From NCBI GenBank assembly GCA_000320605.2, contig KB445821.1:83703-147702 (forward strand): a stretch of 64,000 nucleotides of DNA, given 5' to 3'. This document shows, one piece after another, positions 1 to 13,751 of this stretch. The DNA is from Gelatoporia subvermispora B. Taxonomy: Eukaryota; Basidiomycota; Agaricomycetes; Polyporales; Gelatoporiaceae. The number at the start of each line of letters is the position of its first letter. Within the stretch, counting starts at the first letter, position 1. The position numbers and the translations under genes are program-made. The notes under the pieces are model-generated. The model did no database searches. It was not told the DNA's origin and saw only the letters and a program-made list of their open reading frames with translations.

Positions 1-149
1 GCTTCACGGGCGAACTTGGGAGAACCGCTCAGACGGAGGAGTCCGAGGACCTCGAGTACCGATAGCAGGACCTATGAAACCGTGCGACTTGTCGGGTCCG
101 TGGTAGTGTATGCGCTGTGCGAGATATGTATCGTAGCACGTGACACCTA

Positions 150-620
150 CTGCTGGCGAATGAGATCATCATCCTCCTCCTCCTCCTCGGCGCTCGGTTG
201 TCTCGGACGTGGCCATATTGGAGAATATCACTACTCAAAGCCCTTTATTTCAACCGCCCTGATACGCTCAACTTCTGACACCAACGTATTCTTCGCGATA
301 AGCGCAACGACTTTGCGATGCTACTTGCTTATGCCCGCGTGGTCCTGATAGAAATTGATCACGTCAGGCTCAATCTCGAACTCTCGACGGGCAATATCTG
401 AGCAACGAAACACAGATTGTGTTTGCAGGCTGCTTTCGCACCAAGCTCATGCAAGAATTCTCCGCCTCTCGAGTTCTCGTCAGCCTAGCCATAAAACTAG
501 TTCCGCTGCGCACGGAGAAAGACGAGCGTCGGGTGATGTGACACGACTCGGAAACGCACGGCACCCGCGGTTCACCGATCACGTCTAGTGCTTCCGCTGG
601 CTCTGAGATGGAGGAGGCGT
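150..620 (+). pseudogene. Unidentified coding-like remnant
   Basis: One forward frame reads as hydrophobic then amphipathic protein (LRDKRNDFAMLLAYARVVL at about 299-355) and, after a possible acceptor near 429, as GCFRTKLMQEFSASRVLVSL. It is broken by stops at about 272, 408 and 538. I do not recognise the family. It could be the 3' part of a gene starting left of the window. The run of CTC/TCC codons at 168-188 is low complexity and may inflate the coding impression. Confidence 0.2.
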
Positions 621-1179
621 GATGTGTGGTGTCATCCAGCTGCAGGTATGACTAGTCAATCGAGTGTTTGATGAGATATTGTAACTGAATGATTCCCCGA
701 TTCATTCTCATTTGTCTGGATAATGCCGTTATCGACTATTTCGTTGTCTAATTCAGCTCGTGTCATACATGCAAAGGTCATCATCAAGAGTCATCCCGCA
801 GGACGCAAGCAAGATGCGTCCAAAGTGCTCTCCGCCATTGTCCTGTCACCCAGGTTGCATGTTCACGGGCGAAGGTCGCAATGTGAGCACTTGTGGAGAC
901 GCGTGACTGCGTTCTGGATGCCTGGCACCCGCTATACACGAGGTGAGTACCGGGACGAAGTGTACCTCACTCTGCGCATATTGAGAGGGATGACAGTACG
1001 CTGCATAGTTTCATATATATTTCAACCTCGTCCATCCCGGTTTGCACATCGCGGCCAAGCGCTATCCACCCTCGGAGTCCTCTGCGCACGGCCTCATCTT
1101 TTAGCACATTGAACTGGTTCCCGTAAGTTTGCCAATCACGTGGACGCAGCACACTTCCAATGTCTCCACCAGAAGTGCG

Positions 1180-1371
1180 CTGGCACCCTAGTCGTTCGCG
1201 AGGTGCGAGCACTAGACTGGCAAAGTCACGGCAGATCAAGGGTTGGCGTTGGGCACTCAATTGGTGCTACGACTCTGTACGTACAATTCTCTATCGCTCA
1301 TGTCAATCATCCTAAGCTTCTTAGTAGACTGGTCTCGACTCTGCCTGATTGTATCGTGTGACATTACCTCC
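1180..1371 (+). pseudogene. Alpha/beta-hydrolase remnant
   Basis: The forward frame reads VVREVRALDWQSHGRS followed directly by RVGVGHSIGATTL and then a short tail ending in a stop at 1369-1371. LDWQSHG is the strand just before the oxyanion region of a fungal alpha/beta-hydrolase family, and GHSIGA is its nucleophile elbow, serine still present. In intact relatives several dozen residues separate these two motifs; here they are fused, so an internal segment is deleted. The same family recurs as dead copies at 38.7-39.7 kb and 44.8-46.1 kb, which supports the identification. No intact 5' part was found upstream. Confidence 0.5.
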
Positions 1372-2139
1372 CGTTGAGGACACCCTCACAACACGGGCAG
1401 TATTTGCCCAACATGCCGCTATGAAGCGGGCTGCACTAGATATAAATGAATTAGAGCATCAACAAGCGGCGAGAGATTTGGGACAGTTCACCCTCAGCTC
1501 TGGAGTACTTTTCGAGGAGGCGTCTTAAGAATGCACCGGGAAAGTGTGCCTTCAATGTCTTCGTTGTATGTGGGATTTCGCCACGGTTATCTTCTCCGGT
1601 AACCTCTCATCATTCCATTTCAGACACGTGGTCTACGCGCTGTATCTCCCACCGATGCGGGCAGCACCACAGTAATTATAACATGCAGCAAATTACAGGA
1701 GGATGCATACGCCAACGACGGACCCCACGTCCTCGTTGTAGGACATCTAGGCTAATTCGACATAGCTATCGACGCTTACGTTGTCACCGGACAAAAGTAC
1801 GATGTGATGTGAGCTACGGCTAGCAGGTGCCTTGAAGGGCACTGCGTCAGGTCGTCGTAGGTGCATGATGCATAAATAGCACGGAAGCGGATCCTGGGTG
1901 GTTTGCGTCGTGGACTGCGCCGTGGACTGCTGGCAAGATCAGTCGGGCAAAGAGGTATCGGGAGACGCCTCCATAACGAGCGTATGGGACTCATTGAGGT
2001 TGTGAATGATAACTTCTGGCTTCGTATTGCTATGCCGTATGCCCTTGGGTGTATGTATAATTATACATTCCGCGTAGTCCGTTACTGACATCAATAGTGG
2101 CTAGTCTCTGAGGCTCACATGTTTGGTGACTGAAAACAC

Positions 2140-2640
2140 CCCGAAGTTGAAGGCTTTGATGGATGTGCGCCATCTGTCTCGACTAGTACCACGATATCCA
2201 GTAAGTCGCAACTTACCCAGGTCTGTGAAATTGCCTCGGATAAGTCGCTCACGATTGCCTTGCAGGCCTGATGACTTCGTCCGACACTACCATTGACCGA
2301 ACTCATTCATCCTGAGTGCTACGTTACTCGCGGTGACGGCCCAGGCAGCAGTGAAGGGCCGTCTGGTGCTTGATAGCATCGAGGATCACACTACACGTTA
2401 GTAGCAAGCCTTTGCTGAGACCTGAGCGTCGACGTTCACCAAACCTTGCTACAGATTGTCCGCGAACACTAAGAGAGGGGAGAAGGTGACTTTGCCACTC
2501 TGTGCGATTGTGTACTGCTGCTGACCGGAGATTAGGCGCTTCGAAAAGAACTTCAAAAGCGATGTGGAGGCACATACGAAGAAGCTATTCATAGAGTCGA
2601 AGGATCCGAAGAATCTAGAAGCGTTCAAGCGCAAGTAGCG
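2140..2640 (+). pseudogene. Unidentified decayed coding sequence
   Basis: A single forward frame from about 2332 to 2637 contains coding-like blocks, VTAQAAVKGRLVLDSIEDHT and, near the end, RRFEKNFKSDVEAHTKKLF followed by a lysine-rich tail and a TAG stop, separated by four or five in-frame stops. Another coding-like block lies upstream (SKSQLTQVCEIASDKSLTIA). The composition is soluble, charged and helical. I cannot assign a family. The stops may be partly intronic, so decay is likely but not certain. Confidence 0.25.
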
Positions 2641-3060
2641 GTACAGGTACGTATATGCTGAGGTCGGATATGCGAGAGCGTGCACTTCAGTTCACTGTGG
2701 ACTTTCGCGCGTCCCGTAAGTCGCAAATGGTGATCCTCGTTACACGATGCTGACCATCAAACGAGCAGGAATGCGTCGCGGACTAGTGTGATTGATTCTA
2801 ACGTCCGCCTTGTCGAGTTGCACTACCATTGCCCAATTGATGTTCGAGAGCAAGCGCGACCTGTGCTTTCTCAGCCAACATCCGTTGACCATTCTGTTTG
2901 TATGGCGTATTTTTGGGCATAAGCTTATACGCTCGAATTTTAGCCTGTTGATTTGTCTAATATGCTCCCTTCAACGACAAGGGTGATGCAATTTGCTCAT
3001 GATGGTGAAATGCGGGAGCGTCTGGCATAAAATCCGAGCGTGTAGACACAAAAAGAATGG

Positions 3061-3114
3061 CGGAGCGAGGAATCGAACGACGACGTCAGAAACCTTAACC
3101 CGAGAGGCGCTCCG
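3061..3114 (-). other. tRNA-like element, truncated
   Basis: The ends form a perfect 7-bp inverted repeat (CGGAGCG / CGCTCCG). On the minus strand the 3' half carries GTTCGATTCC, matching the box B / T-loop consensus, and GGGTTAAG resembles a D-loop. The span is only 54 nt and the anticodon and T stems do not pair well, so this is a tRNA-derived remnant or chance similarity, not a functional tRNA. It lies just upstream of DLD. Confidence 0.22.
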
Positions 3115-3188
3115 AAGACACCCGCGCGAGGCCGAGGTCGCCTCGTCCGACGCGCTGCCCCAAAATCTTCAGTCCACTCCTCTCCGTC

Positions 3189-6143
<2,955 letters not shown>

Positions 6144-6220
6144 ACGCATCATCACGTTGCCCGTCCCATATGTCGCGTACTACAGTGCAGTGTTCCGTGA
6201 TATATCTTTGTAATTTTTCC

Positions 6221-6226
6221 AATAAA
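6221..6226 (+). terminator. Probable poly(A) signal of DLD
   Basis: AATAAA 78 nt after the DLD stop codon, in AT-rich context. Fungal poly(A) signals are loose, so this is the most likely site rather than a proven one. Confidence 0.5.
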
Positions 6227-6534
6227 AGCCAGCTCAAGAACCAGTCTCGCTGTGTGCTTGTGCCTATCATCGGCCTGGACGGTGATTTCCTTGCACTTGT
6301 TGTGAGTTGACTGCTCCGCTGCAGAACTATCTCATCGCATTAGCTCTGGAAACAAAGCAACATCTAGGAGAACCGCATCACAAGCTCAAGGTAGCCATCT
6401 CAATGCTATGACAAACAATACAAGCGAGGTACGAGGTATGAAGGTGTCAGAACTAGCGACTAGTATCTCGGGATGACTTCGGTACAGCAGGGGTTTCACG
6501 ATACTGAAGACCTAGATTTCCTTCGTTAAAAATG

Positions 6535-7916
6535 TCAGTCGGCTAGAGACAGCGTAGGGCCACCCACGTGCTCGAGCCATTGGATCTTGAGGGCGGGTCG
6601 CCGGAAGATGACTTCGTCGATTTGCGAGATGGACCCAAGCCTGACAACCGGACGAATGAGGACGTGAATACCCGAGGTACCTGATCTTAACTTACACGGC
6701 CCAGTTCTGTGCGTTGTTGCATTGTTGGATAGGTCCCAGAGCATATGCGCACCTTGCACATAAGGTGTATCAGTAAGTTAGGCGAAAGAGGTACTTCTGA
6801 TCCCACTCACTGGTCCGGCTCGTACTTAAAGTCCTCCAAGCCACTTCCCAGGCCCGTTAAGAGCATCGTGTGTTGAGCCTCATGAAACATAGTCTAATGG
6901 AAGTACGTGAATGGTTAGCCGGAGGTATCAATGGTCCCCACTCACGAAACCTTCACGAAAAATTCTCAGCGATCAGCGCTTCTCTCACATGTAGACTACG
7001 CGGCGCACCTGGATACGCCGGGGAGGGAACTCCGTGACCACTGTGTCTATGTTCGTCTTCTCCTCCCTGTACGCCTCTACAACGGTGTCAAAATCCCCTT
7101 CGTCGAATTCGAAAGCGGTTTCGCAAACTACGATGGCGTTGTAGCGCGCGTCTTTTTTGCCGCGATTGGTTGTCTCGGCCGCGGCCCTTCCCTCGCAGGT
7201 GAGGCCGAACATGTTGTCCAGTGGGTTCGTATTCCGCGGCAAGTAGCTAATGTAGATGGTGTTTTCCGGTGCCTCCCCCAGAGTATACCCCATCCCATTC
7301 GAAGCGTCAACATTTGTATCGCGTTTGGGTCACTGGGTAGACGATCGTAGACGTTCCGGAAATGATACTGAGCGGCGACGCTCAGTCCTGCTTGATCCCC
7401 AATGCCTACACGAAGGGGAAGCACGTCAAATTTTTGCATGTCTGAAAGGTCTATGGTTTGGAATACTTACCTTCCATCCAGATATCGAGCCCAGGGGATC
7501 CCAATGCGCTGTCGCTACTTATCACATTGGCCGCTGCCAAGGCCAGACCTCCTGCATTTCCTAGGGCAGATTTGATCCACTGGACTTGCTTGGGATTACA
7601 AGCTCCAACTGCGTCTGTCGGCCCGTTTATGATATTGGTAATGGGAGGTGCAACGAACGTGCTGCGGGCAACCTCGATATGATGTTTGCTCCCAGATGAA
7701 GGTAGAACGGGGGTGTGAAATACCTTCCCCGCTTAGGATCAGACAGTATTATCAGCTTCAATTGACGGTACTAAGTCGGGATTGTAAGTGTCCTCACCGT
7801 TGTTCAGAGAACCTACATCTACGATCACGGTGAGGTTTGAATTTATGATGGGTTAGGCTGATGCAGTAGAGGTAGCGAGTGCGAACAACGCCACAACCTG
7901 ATATAAGTAACTTCAT
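6535..7916 (-). pseudogene. Decayed secreted zinc metallopeptidase-like gene (M35-like)
   Basis: Read from 7916 downwards: ATG and MKLLIS, then, one base out of frame, a hydrophobic core VVALFALATSTASA typical of a signal peptide; a TAA stop follows at once. Further exons read NPKQVQWIKSALGNAGGLAL ending at a clean donor near 7470, then AAQYHFRNVYDRLPSDPN, a one-base frame change near 7330, NVDASNGMGYTLGEAPENT, and NAIVVCETAFEFDEGDF. A separate exon at 6833-6892 gives MFHEAQHTMLLTGLG, where HEAQH is an HExxH zinc site, followed by GLEDFKYEPDQ and a donor. The last block contains NNAQNWA in one frame. The order (signal peptide, helical CxPxQ segment, HExxH, NAxNWA) fits aspzincin/deuterolysin-like peptidases. 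At least three disablements make it a pseudogene unless they are sequencing errors. Confidence 0.55.
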
Positions 7917-7919
7917 TGC

Positions 7920-8605
7920 GGCGTCCGGGAATGAGAACTTAATTTACTTCCGCGGCTCTGGTTTGCGCGTTGTATGCATGTTACAGTAGGAGAGAATATG
8001 CACAACTCGCCGATCAAACGTGCCACCAAGAAATAGCCAACAACGTGCCGGACACGAATGGACGGATCCATCGAACTTTCGCAAGTCGGTGCCGACTGTC
8101 ACAAATAACTAACCCCGTCCTTGTCAGGTACGCATTGACAGCACTGCCACTTTTTGAATGTCATGAGGACCGAAATTTCAACGATCGGGTCGAGCAATGG
8201 GTCTGCTTCCTCCGACATTTTCGGCAAATGATCCAAGCCTGTGTCCGTTGAGGCCGAAGACAGATATCCACCGCTGAGCTGCGGTCTTTAAGCAGCTTCA
8301 GAACGTCAGCGTTGCTTGAATGAGTATCAGATGTAACTTCATATGGGCACTGCGACTTGTGTGCATCAAGAAAGACACGCTGAGCGCCAGTGTGCAATGT
8401 GTGATCCCGCTGGGAAATATAATACAATAATCGTAAGGATACATGATACGCCAACAGTGGGTATGGGGATCTGGTCTGCGTAGTAACAACACGTCCCTGC
8501 CGAACATCGTCAAGTTATCTCTGAATGTAGAGAATAGAGACGATCAGATACGATGATTATCGTCGTTGGGCGCAGGGCACTTCTGGTATAGCGTTGGATT
8601 TTAAA
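7920..8605. other. No recognisable gene
   Basis: I see no splice-consistent exon series or family motif on either strand here. A 97-aa minus-strand frame at 8161-8454 has no recognisable features. Confidence 0.4.
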
Positions 8606-8608
8606 CCT

Positions 8609-10709
8609 CTAGTGTAGAAGAACCCATCTAGACTTGGATCAGTGTTAGCCTCTTACGGGAGAAATGGCAGTACTTACGTGGGGCAGCTGGAAGTCAAGCA
8701 CGATACGTGGCGGACTGTTCGTATCGCCCTCGGAAATTGCGTCCGTGTCCGAGAATGTCTGTGGTACGTCAATCAAGCATCCGAATGACAACATACAGAT
8801 ATCTGCTCACGTCAGCAGGATGCGTAGCTGAGACAGTGCTTGGAATACGGAACTGGCCAGCTAACACTGAAGTGAACTTGGTGCGGTCGCCGGTCATTGT
8901 GCGAAGGCCGGCGGGCATACTACGCAGCTTTTCGCGTGCGTTTAAACTGAGGTACATGACAAATGGCGAGGCTCCAATGAGTACTCAAATGCTCATTTCG
9001 GAGAGATTTGAGGGCTTACGTGGCAATTGCGGTGTTCACATAGCCTGACGACTAATCAGTACAAAAATCGGATACCGAAAGAACAGACGTACATTTGCTC
9101 ACGAGCGAGAATGGAATGACAAACCAGTTTGTGCCGAGGGTTACATTAGACTGTGGAATGTGTCAAAGTGCGCCAAGTATCTAGGCGTAAAGTGGAATAC
9201 TGACTACAGTGATTGCGCAAATAGCGAGAACCCTGTCCCGTGCATCAGGATGGTGTCTCTAACTCAGCGTATAACGACGAACGAAGTAACCAAGCCGGTA
9301 TTGACAGTATACAGGACGAGCACGTTGATGAGCTTGTCCGTCCTACAGGCTTCATCATTCAACTGTGTATACTCTCAGTGAAGCTATCAATCACCTAGAT
9401 ACTCCAGAGCGAATCTTGCGGAGATAGTAGCACAGAGAGCAGGTGATGGTGATGTCAGCTGTCATGCTGCAAGCGAGCCCAGCAGTAGAAGCCCACTATA
9501 ATATGTGAAGTCAGTTCAGAGGGCTCAGTGATGCCGTCAGAACAAACCGATATCGCTGTGAATGTTGAGATAGATGGATCTTGTGCTCTATGATAGTCAA
9601 GCATATGTGAGGTCATCCCGACAAGAAAATGACTTCTGTTCTCACATCCTAACAGTATAAACTGGTAAAACCCCATGCGTTATCATATTCCGGTCGTATG
9701 CCAAGCAACAACTTACACATTCCGAAAGCTGTATGAGAGACCGTTCACTGATCATTATGACATTCCAGGAAAGATTTGAGAACGATGACCAACCAAATTG
9801 TGCGAGTGAGAACGAAGTCTTTCAATGTGTGTCAGCGGAATTATATGGAACCAACCCCGGAGTTTTTGACATACAACCACAACAGGAATTACGATGCTTC
9901 TGCTCACTGGCGTAACATAAGTTTCAGTAGCAAGACGCGGTGAACGGTATAGACTTACGCATCCACACACGTGTGGCGAAGAAACTGTGTTGTGTAGGTT
10001 GGTCAACGGAGAACGTGACAGTTTGGATGGATTTACCACTGGGACACAAGGCCTAGGGTGATCTGTTTAACCATTCTCAACATCACCATGAACTATGGAC
10101 TGAAACTCGCGATCTCTCACCGTCAGAGCGATATCAGCCTATCGTGGCAGCTGGTCAGCCGAAACAGATTGGCATATGCCGTCCAACTCACAGCGATTCC
10201 TCTGGAGAAGTACTGTGAGTATCAGAACTAATCACACGGAAGTAACACCTACAATGGTACCTGTTGAATGGCAGCAAGGTCTCCGAAGTTATGAATCAGG
10301 TACAACCAAGTTCCATAAACGAGACCACCGAGCTGGGCCGTGTCCAGCATTCTGAGCAAGTGGTATGACGTCATCATGCGAGTCTCTAAGTGAAGGAAGA
10401 CGACCACACGGACACGAGGATGCCGACCTAGTGCACAATTCCAGCCTTCGGTCAGAAGCATTGACGGAGCCAGCATCTGTACTCACGAACGCCCGCACAT
10501 ATCGTCGGTCGTCAGGATACCGAGTAAAATAGAGGTATGCTTGCAAGATGGTGATTCCATGGAACCTATATTTGCATCGAATAAATCAAAATTAGGCGAA
10601 CTCAGCGAAGTAGCACTCACAATGCAGCAAACGGTACTGCCAAGAACAGCGCACCACAGTTTGGTATAACAAGTGTTTCTATCGAGTGGTTGGAAATGGG
10701 GGACGCCAT
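8609..10709 (-). CDS. DUF6534 seven-TM membrane protein, copy A
   Basis: Function unknown; a multi-pass membrane protein family expanded in Agaricomycetes. Exons: 10621-10709, 10487-10565, 10414-10427, 10253-10351, 10192-10201, 10121-10138, 10037-10062, 9959-9984, 9875-9906, 9794-9818, 9717-9728, 9646-9661, 9548-9587, 9395-9495, 9283-9342, 9205-9232, 9093-9150, 9020-9044, 8811-8946, 8678-8758, 8609-8632; 999 nt, 332 aa, no stop, all splice sites GT-AG. Landmarks: VIPNCGALFLAVPFAAL (TM1), GITILQAYLYFTRYPDDRR, LDTAQLGGLVYGTWLYL, microexon-encoded GIA-ADIALT-ITLGLVSQC-FFATRVWM (TM4), then the DUF6534 signature ADITITCSLCYYLRKIRSG, TDKLINVLVLYTVNTGLVTS, WFVIPFSLVSKCYVN and LNAREKLR. The C-terminal tail is hydrophilic. 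Exon 1 begins at the ATG aligned in all minus-strand copies. Confidence 0.85.
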
Positions 10710-10749
10710 CGTTCTCAAAAGAATCCGATGCAAGGGCGTTATTTTGAAG

Positions 10750-11730
10750 GAATAGGGGAGTCACTGTCTAGAGAAAATGACATCCGCTGACCCGTATCGG
10801 CTTATCTGGAAGCTCAGGTGGTTCGAGAAATAGCCCGTGATCCCCGTCTCACAGCATAATGATTCAATCATGATAAGAAGGATTCTATCAAAGCAGAGAA
10901 CCACCATAGATGTCACGTCGATCTGGGTTGACGGCATCGACTTTCGTTGCCTGAGAGCTGTGCACATGTTACATCGTCGACATGTCCATACTACCACAGA
11001 TGCAGCCGCAAGACGAGCAGGACATCTCTGTGGTGTGGTCGGCTGTCCTCAAAATCAGAGTATCCAGGGCAAATGCAGTATGTGAGACCACGCTCCAAGT
11101 TTAGCTGTGAATACAGTGAACGTGCAACTGCCACGTTGAGCCGCAGTCGCACAGGAAACCAATCGCAAAGTCAACTTTAGAGAATGTTTCTCATAAGACA
11201 TGATTTCATCAAGGTAGAAAACACAGAAGCCAGGGGGTTGAGATGCTCAAGTGCGTTCGACAGAAGTAGCTACACGGTCTCTGGAAATGGTAGCAATGCA
11301 AGCGGGACTGTCGTCAAACCCGCTTTCGCTTAACGCCATAATGAGCTTACATAATGTATCCGAGTCAAGGGATCCAGTTCGCATCACTGAATGTTTCCTC
11401 CGCGGTCTCTTCTTTCCCTAGCCTCTTGCGAACATTCTGCCCACCCAGACTGTATTCGATCCACTTAGTGCTGGCTGCAACGGAACGAAGTCCGTGAATC
11501 TGATTCTTCGGGGTCCAACAACGGATGTGATTGCTATGAGGCTCACTGTATTGGAGTAAATGGGAAGTTGACTACAAGAGCGAACCTATCAGGAGTCGTA
11601 GTGAGAACCCTGGGTACACAGCTGGGTTACCATCCGTGCTGCGCTTCTTTGCTGTCCATCGCTACCAGAGAAACATGATAAATGACATGACAAATTCCTC
11701 GATACACCCGCGCTGCGCGCAGACCTGCCC
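10750..11730. other. No recognisable gene
   Basis: About 1 kb between DUF6534-A and the SET/MYND gene. No coherent coding frame, repeat or RNA was seen. The part next to 10710-10800 should hold the copy A promoter, but no clear TATA element was found. Confidence 0.4.
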
Positions 11731-11736
11731 CCAACA

Positions 11737-13274
11737 TCAAGCTCTCGACATCTCATGCGTACGTGCACCAACTTTCTTGGACAAATGGGGTTCTATAAGG
11801 GACCGCGCGGCCTTGTTTAACAATGTCTTCTCGGCGGAGATGGGCACCACCCCTCGGATGGGCGACCGCGTGCCAATCACGTCTTTGGCGTATTTGATGG
11901 CGTTCGGTTTGTCGCCAAGGGCTGCGCAAACAAAGGCCAACTTCTGTCTGGTGTTTCTATAGCCTTGAAGGAGTTGTAAGTTCTCTTCCTCGATAAGCCT
12001 CAGGAGACGCAGGAGTTGCATCTTGTACTGATCATCAACTTGAGGCGGCTTCCGCAACCATCTCTCGAAAGTGGCGTCCTTCCACAGATGGTGAGACGCA
12101 TGGATGCGGCGCCGACGCACGTCGGAATCGATCCGATGCTGACATGCCTCGCAAGCACAGGTGAATCCGTAAGGTGAGAGCGTACGCCGTCGCGTAGTAC
12201 AGGGGTCCAGTAGGTCGCAGTACATCGTAGTGATTTCTTCACCCTCGGCGATGTTTCGAACAGCACTGACCCTCAGGGACAAGGAACATAGGTCGAAATC
12301 GACATGGGAGTTGGGACTGCAACTACGGTCGCATCAAGTGTGAGCTCAGGAACCAATGGCACTTTGCATATTGCTTACCTGTGATTGATCCTCGACAACT
12401 CTTTTCCGATAACTGTGAACATACCCATGGGCCCCTCTGGCAGCTGCGTGATGACCTCCCGCAATCTCTCACCTACGCTGAACCCATTTGTTCTGAGAAT
12501 GCCAAACAGTTCCGGGGAGCCATCACGAAGATGCGAATTTGACAACGCGCAGTATGCCGCTCTATTCGCCGGTGTCATCCGCTTGATAGCGCATTTGAGC
12601 ATCTCGTTGGAGTGTGCGATCATACTCTCTCGGTCAAATCCTCTCCCCTGCGTCGGCCAGAATGCCGCCGGCATGAGTAGCAGCGGCCGCTCGGCGAATA
12701 TGAGCTCGTGGGCTCGGATCGCGCGCGTCGCGAACATCCCGAGGCCGGCGCCTACCGAAGGAGCGATTTGATGGGCGGGGACCAGCGCGCGCGGCACAGC
12801 CTTGGGGAAGTCAGGCTGCGCGCAGATGGCCTCCTTCATGCCGCCGTACAGGATGCATTCTGTCACGCCGTCGGCATCGTTCGCGGCAGTGTTGAAGTAT
12901 GTGGCAGGGAGTCCCGCGAATCTGTATTGGTCATAGTTGATTGTCGTCGGCGCTGAGGTGTTGCCAGGCAGCTCTGGGTCCATTTCCATCAGGTGAAGCC
13001 CTCCAAAGGAGCGTTGGAGTGCACACAAAACACTTGCATGATCGTGTTCGCTCGGCGTACCGCCCAGACGGCACACTAATTTGTGTACTTTCCAGTGCTT
13101 GCGTTGGCACTCTTTGTTCTTAGGAATCCACTTCGGCGTCAGCGAAATACCTCATAGATGGATAGTGTGGCTTACACAGTATGTGGCCCTCTTACATGAT
13201 GAGCAGACGTTGAGCTGCGGGCCGTCTACGGTTGGCCGAGCATGGCACTGGAAGCAGAGAGCGACTGTAGACAT
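11737..13274 (-). CDS. SET and MYND domain protein, copy 1
   Basis: SMYD-like protein: an N-terminal MYND zinc finger and a split SET methyltransferase domain; targets unknown. Exons 13176-13274, 12379-13118, 11737-12322 give 1425 nt, 474 aa. The MYND finger spans the first intron: CFQCHARP and CSSCKRATYC in exon 1, then ECQRKHWKVHKLVC. The SET part shows GAGLGMFATRAIRAHELIFAE (S-adenosylmethionine side), LRTNGFSVGERL, then NHSCSPNS formed across intron 2, which requires the acceptor after 12323; the next AG would delete the Cys. It continues with the post-SET YGFTCACEACQ and a helical C-terminus. It is closely related to the intact + strand copy at 49.9-51.7 kb and is the left member of a tandem duplication with the P450 behind it. 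Confidence 0.88.
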
Positions 13275-13751
13275 TGCGTTAGGGATCGTTTCGTATCAGA
13301 GAGAACAGGTCTAGGCGGTTGAGTCTGCAGAAATTTGTAGAACTGTTGATTCCCCGACATTGGCAATAGTGTCATATATATACACAATGACATTGCGGTG
13401 TGGCCCGACAAGGAGTGGCCATCGAAGGCCACAGTCTGCGACGACGAAAGCGACAGAGGTCTGTAGCGCTCGTGGCGCTTTCTCGGCAGCTTGCGGGTGG
13501 CTTGGCGGTGGTAACGGAAGCTGTGCAGCGAAAGCGCGCTGTGGACAATCCAGAATGCATCCACCGACCCGATACATTGGAGTTGCTGTCGACTCGAGCT
13601 ACCTGACCTGTGTGTCCAACGCACTATGACCATGGTTCCAGTGGGAGTAGTTCGCACGTATGAGAGGGTATAGCAGTGGTATTCAGCCATTTCGAAATCA
13701 TACAAAATGAGTACGCAGAACTGTCTTCATAAACTGCGCAAGATCGAACTA

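Noticed and set aside
165..190. CRISPR-like or satellite repeat at the CTC/TCC run
   Set aside because: A short microsatellite-like run without spacers; the organism is a fungus.
13320..13700. Separate gene between SET/MYND copy 1 and P450-A
   Set aside because: Frames on both strands of about 60-160 aa overlap each other; the stretch is conserved in unit 2 only as part of the duplication, with stops in different places.
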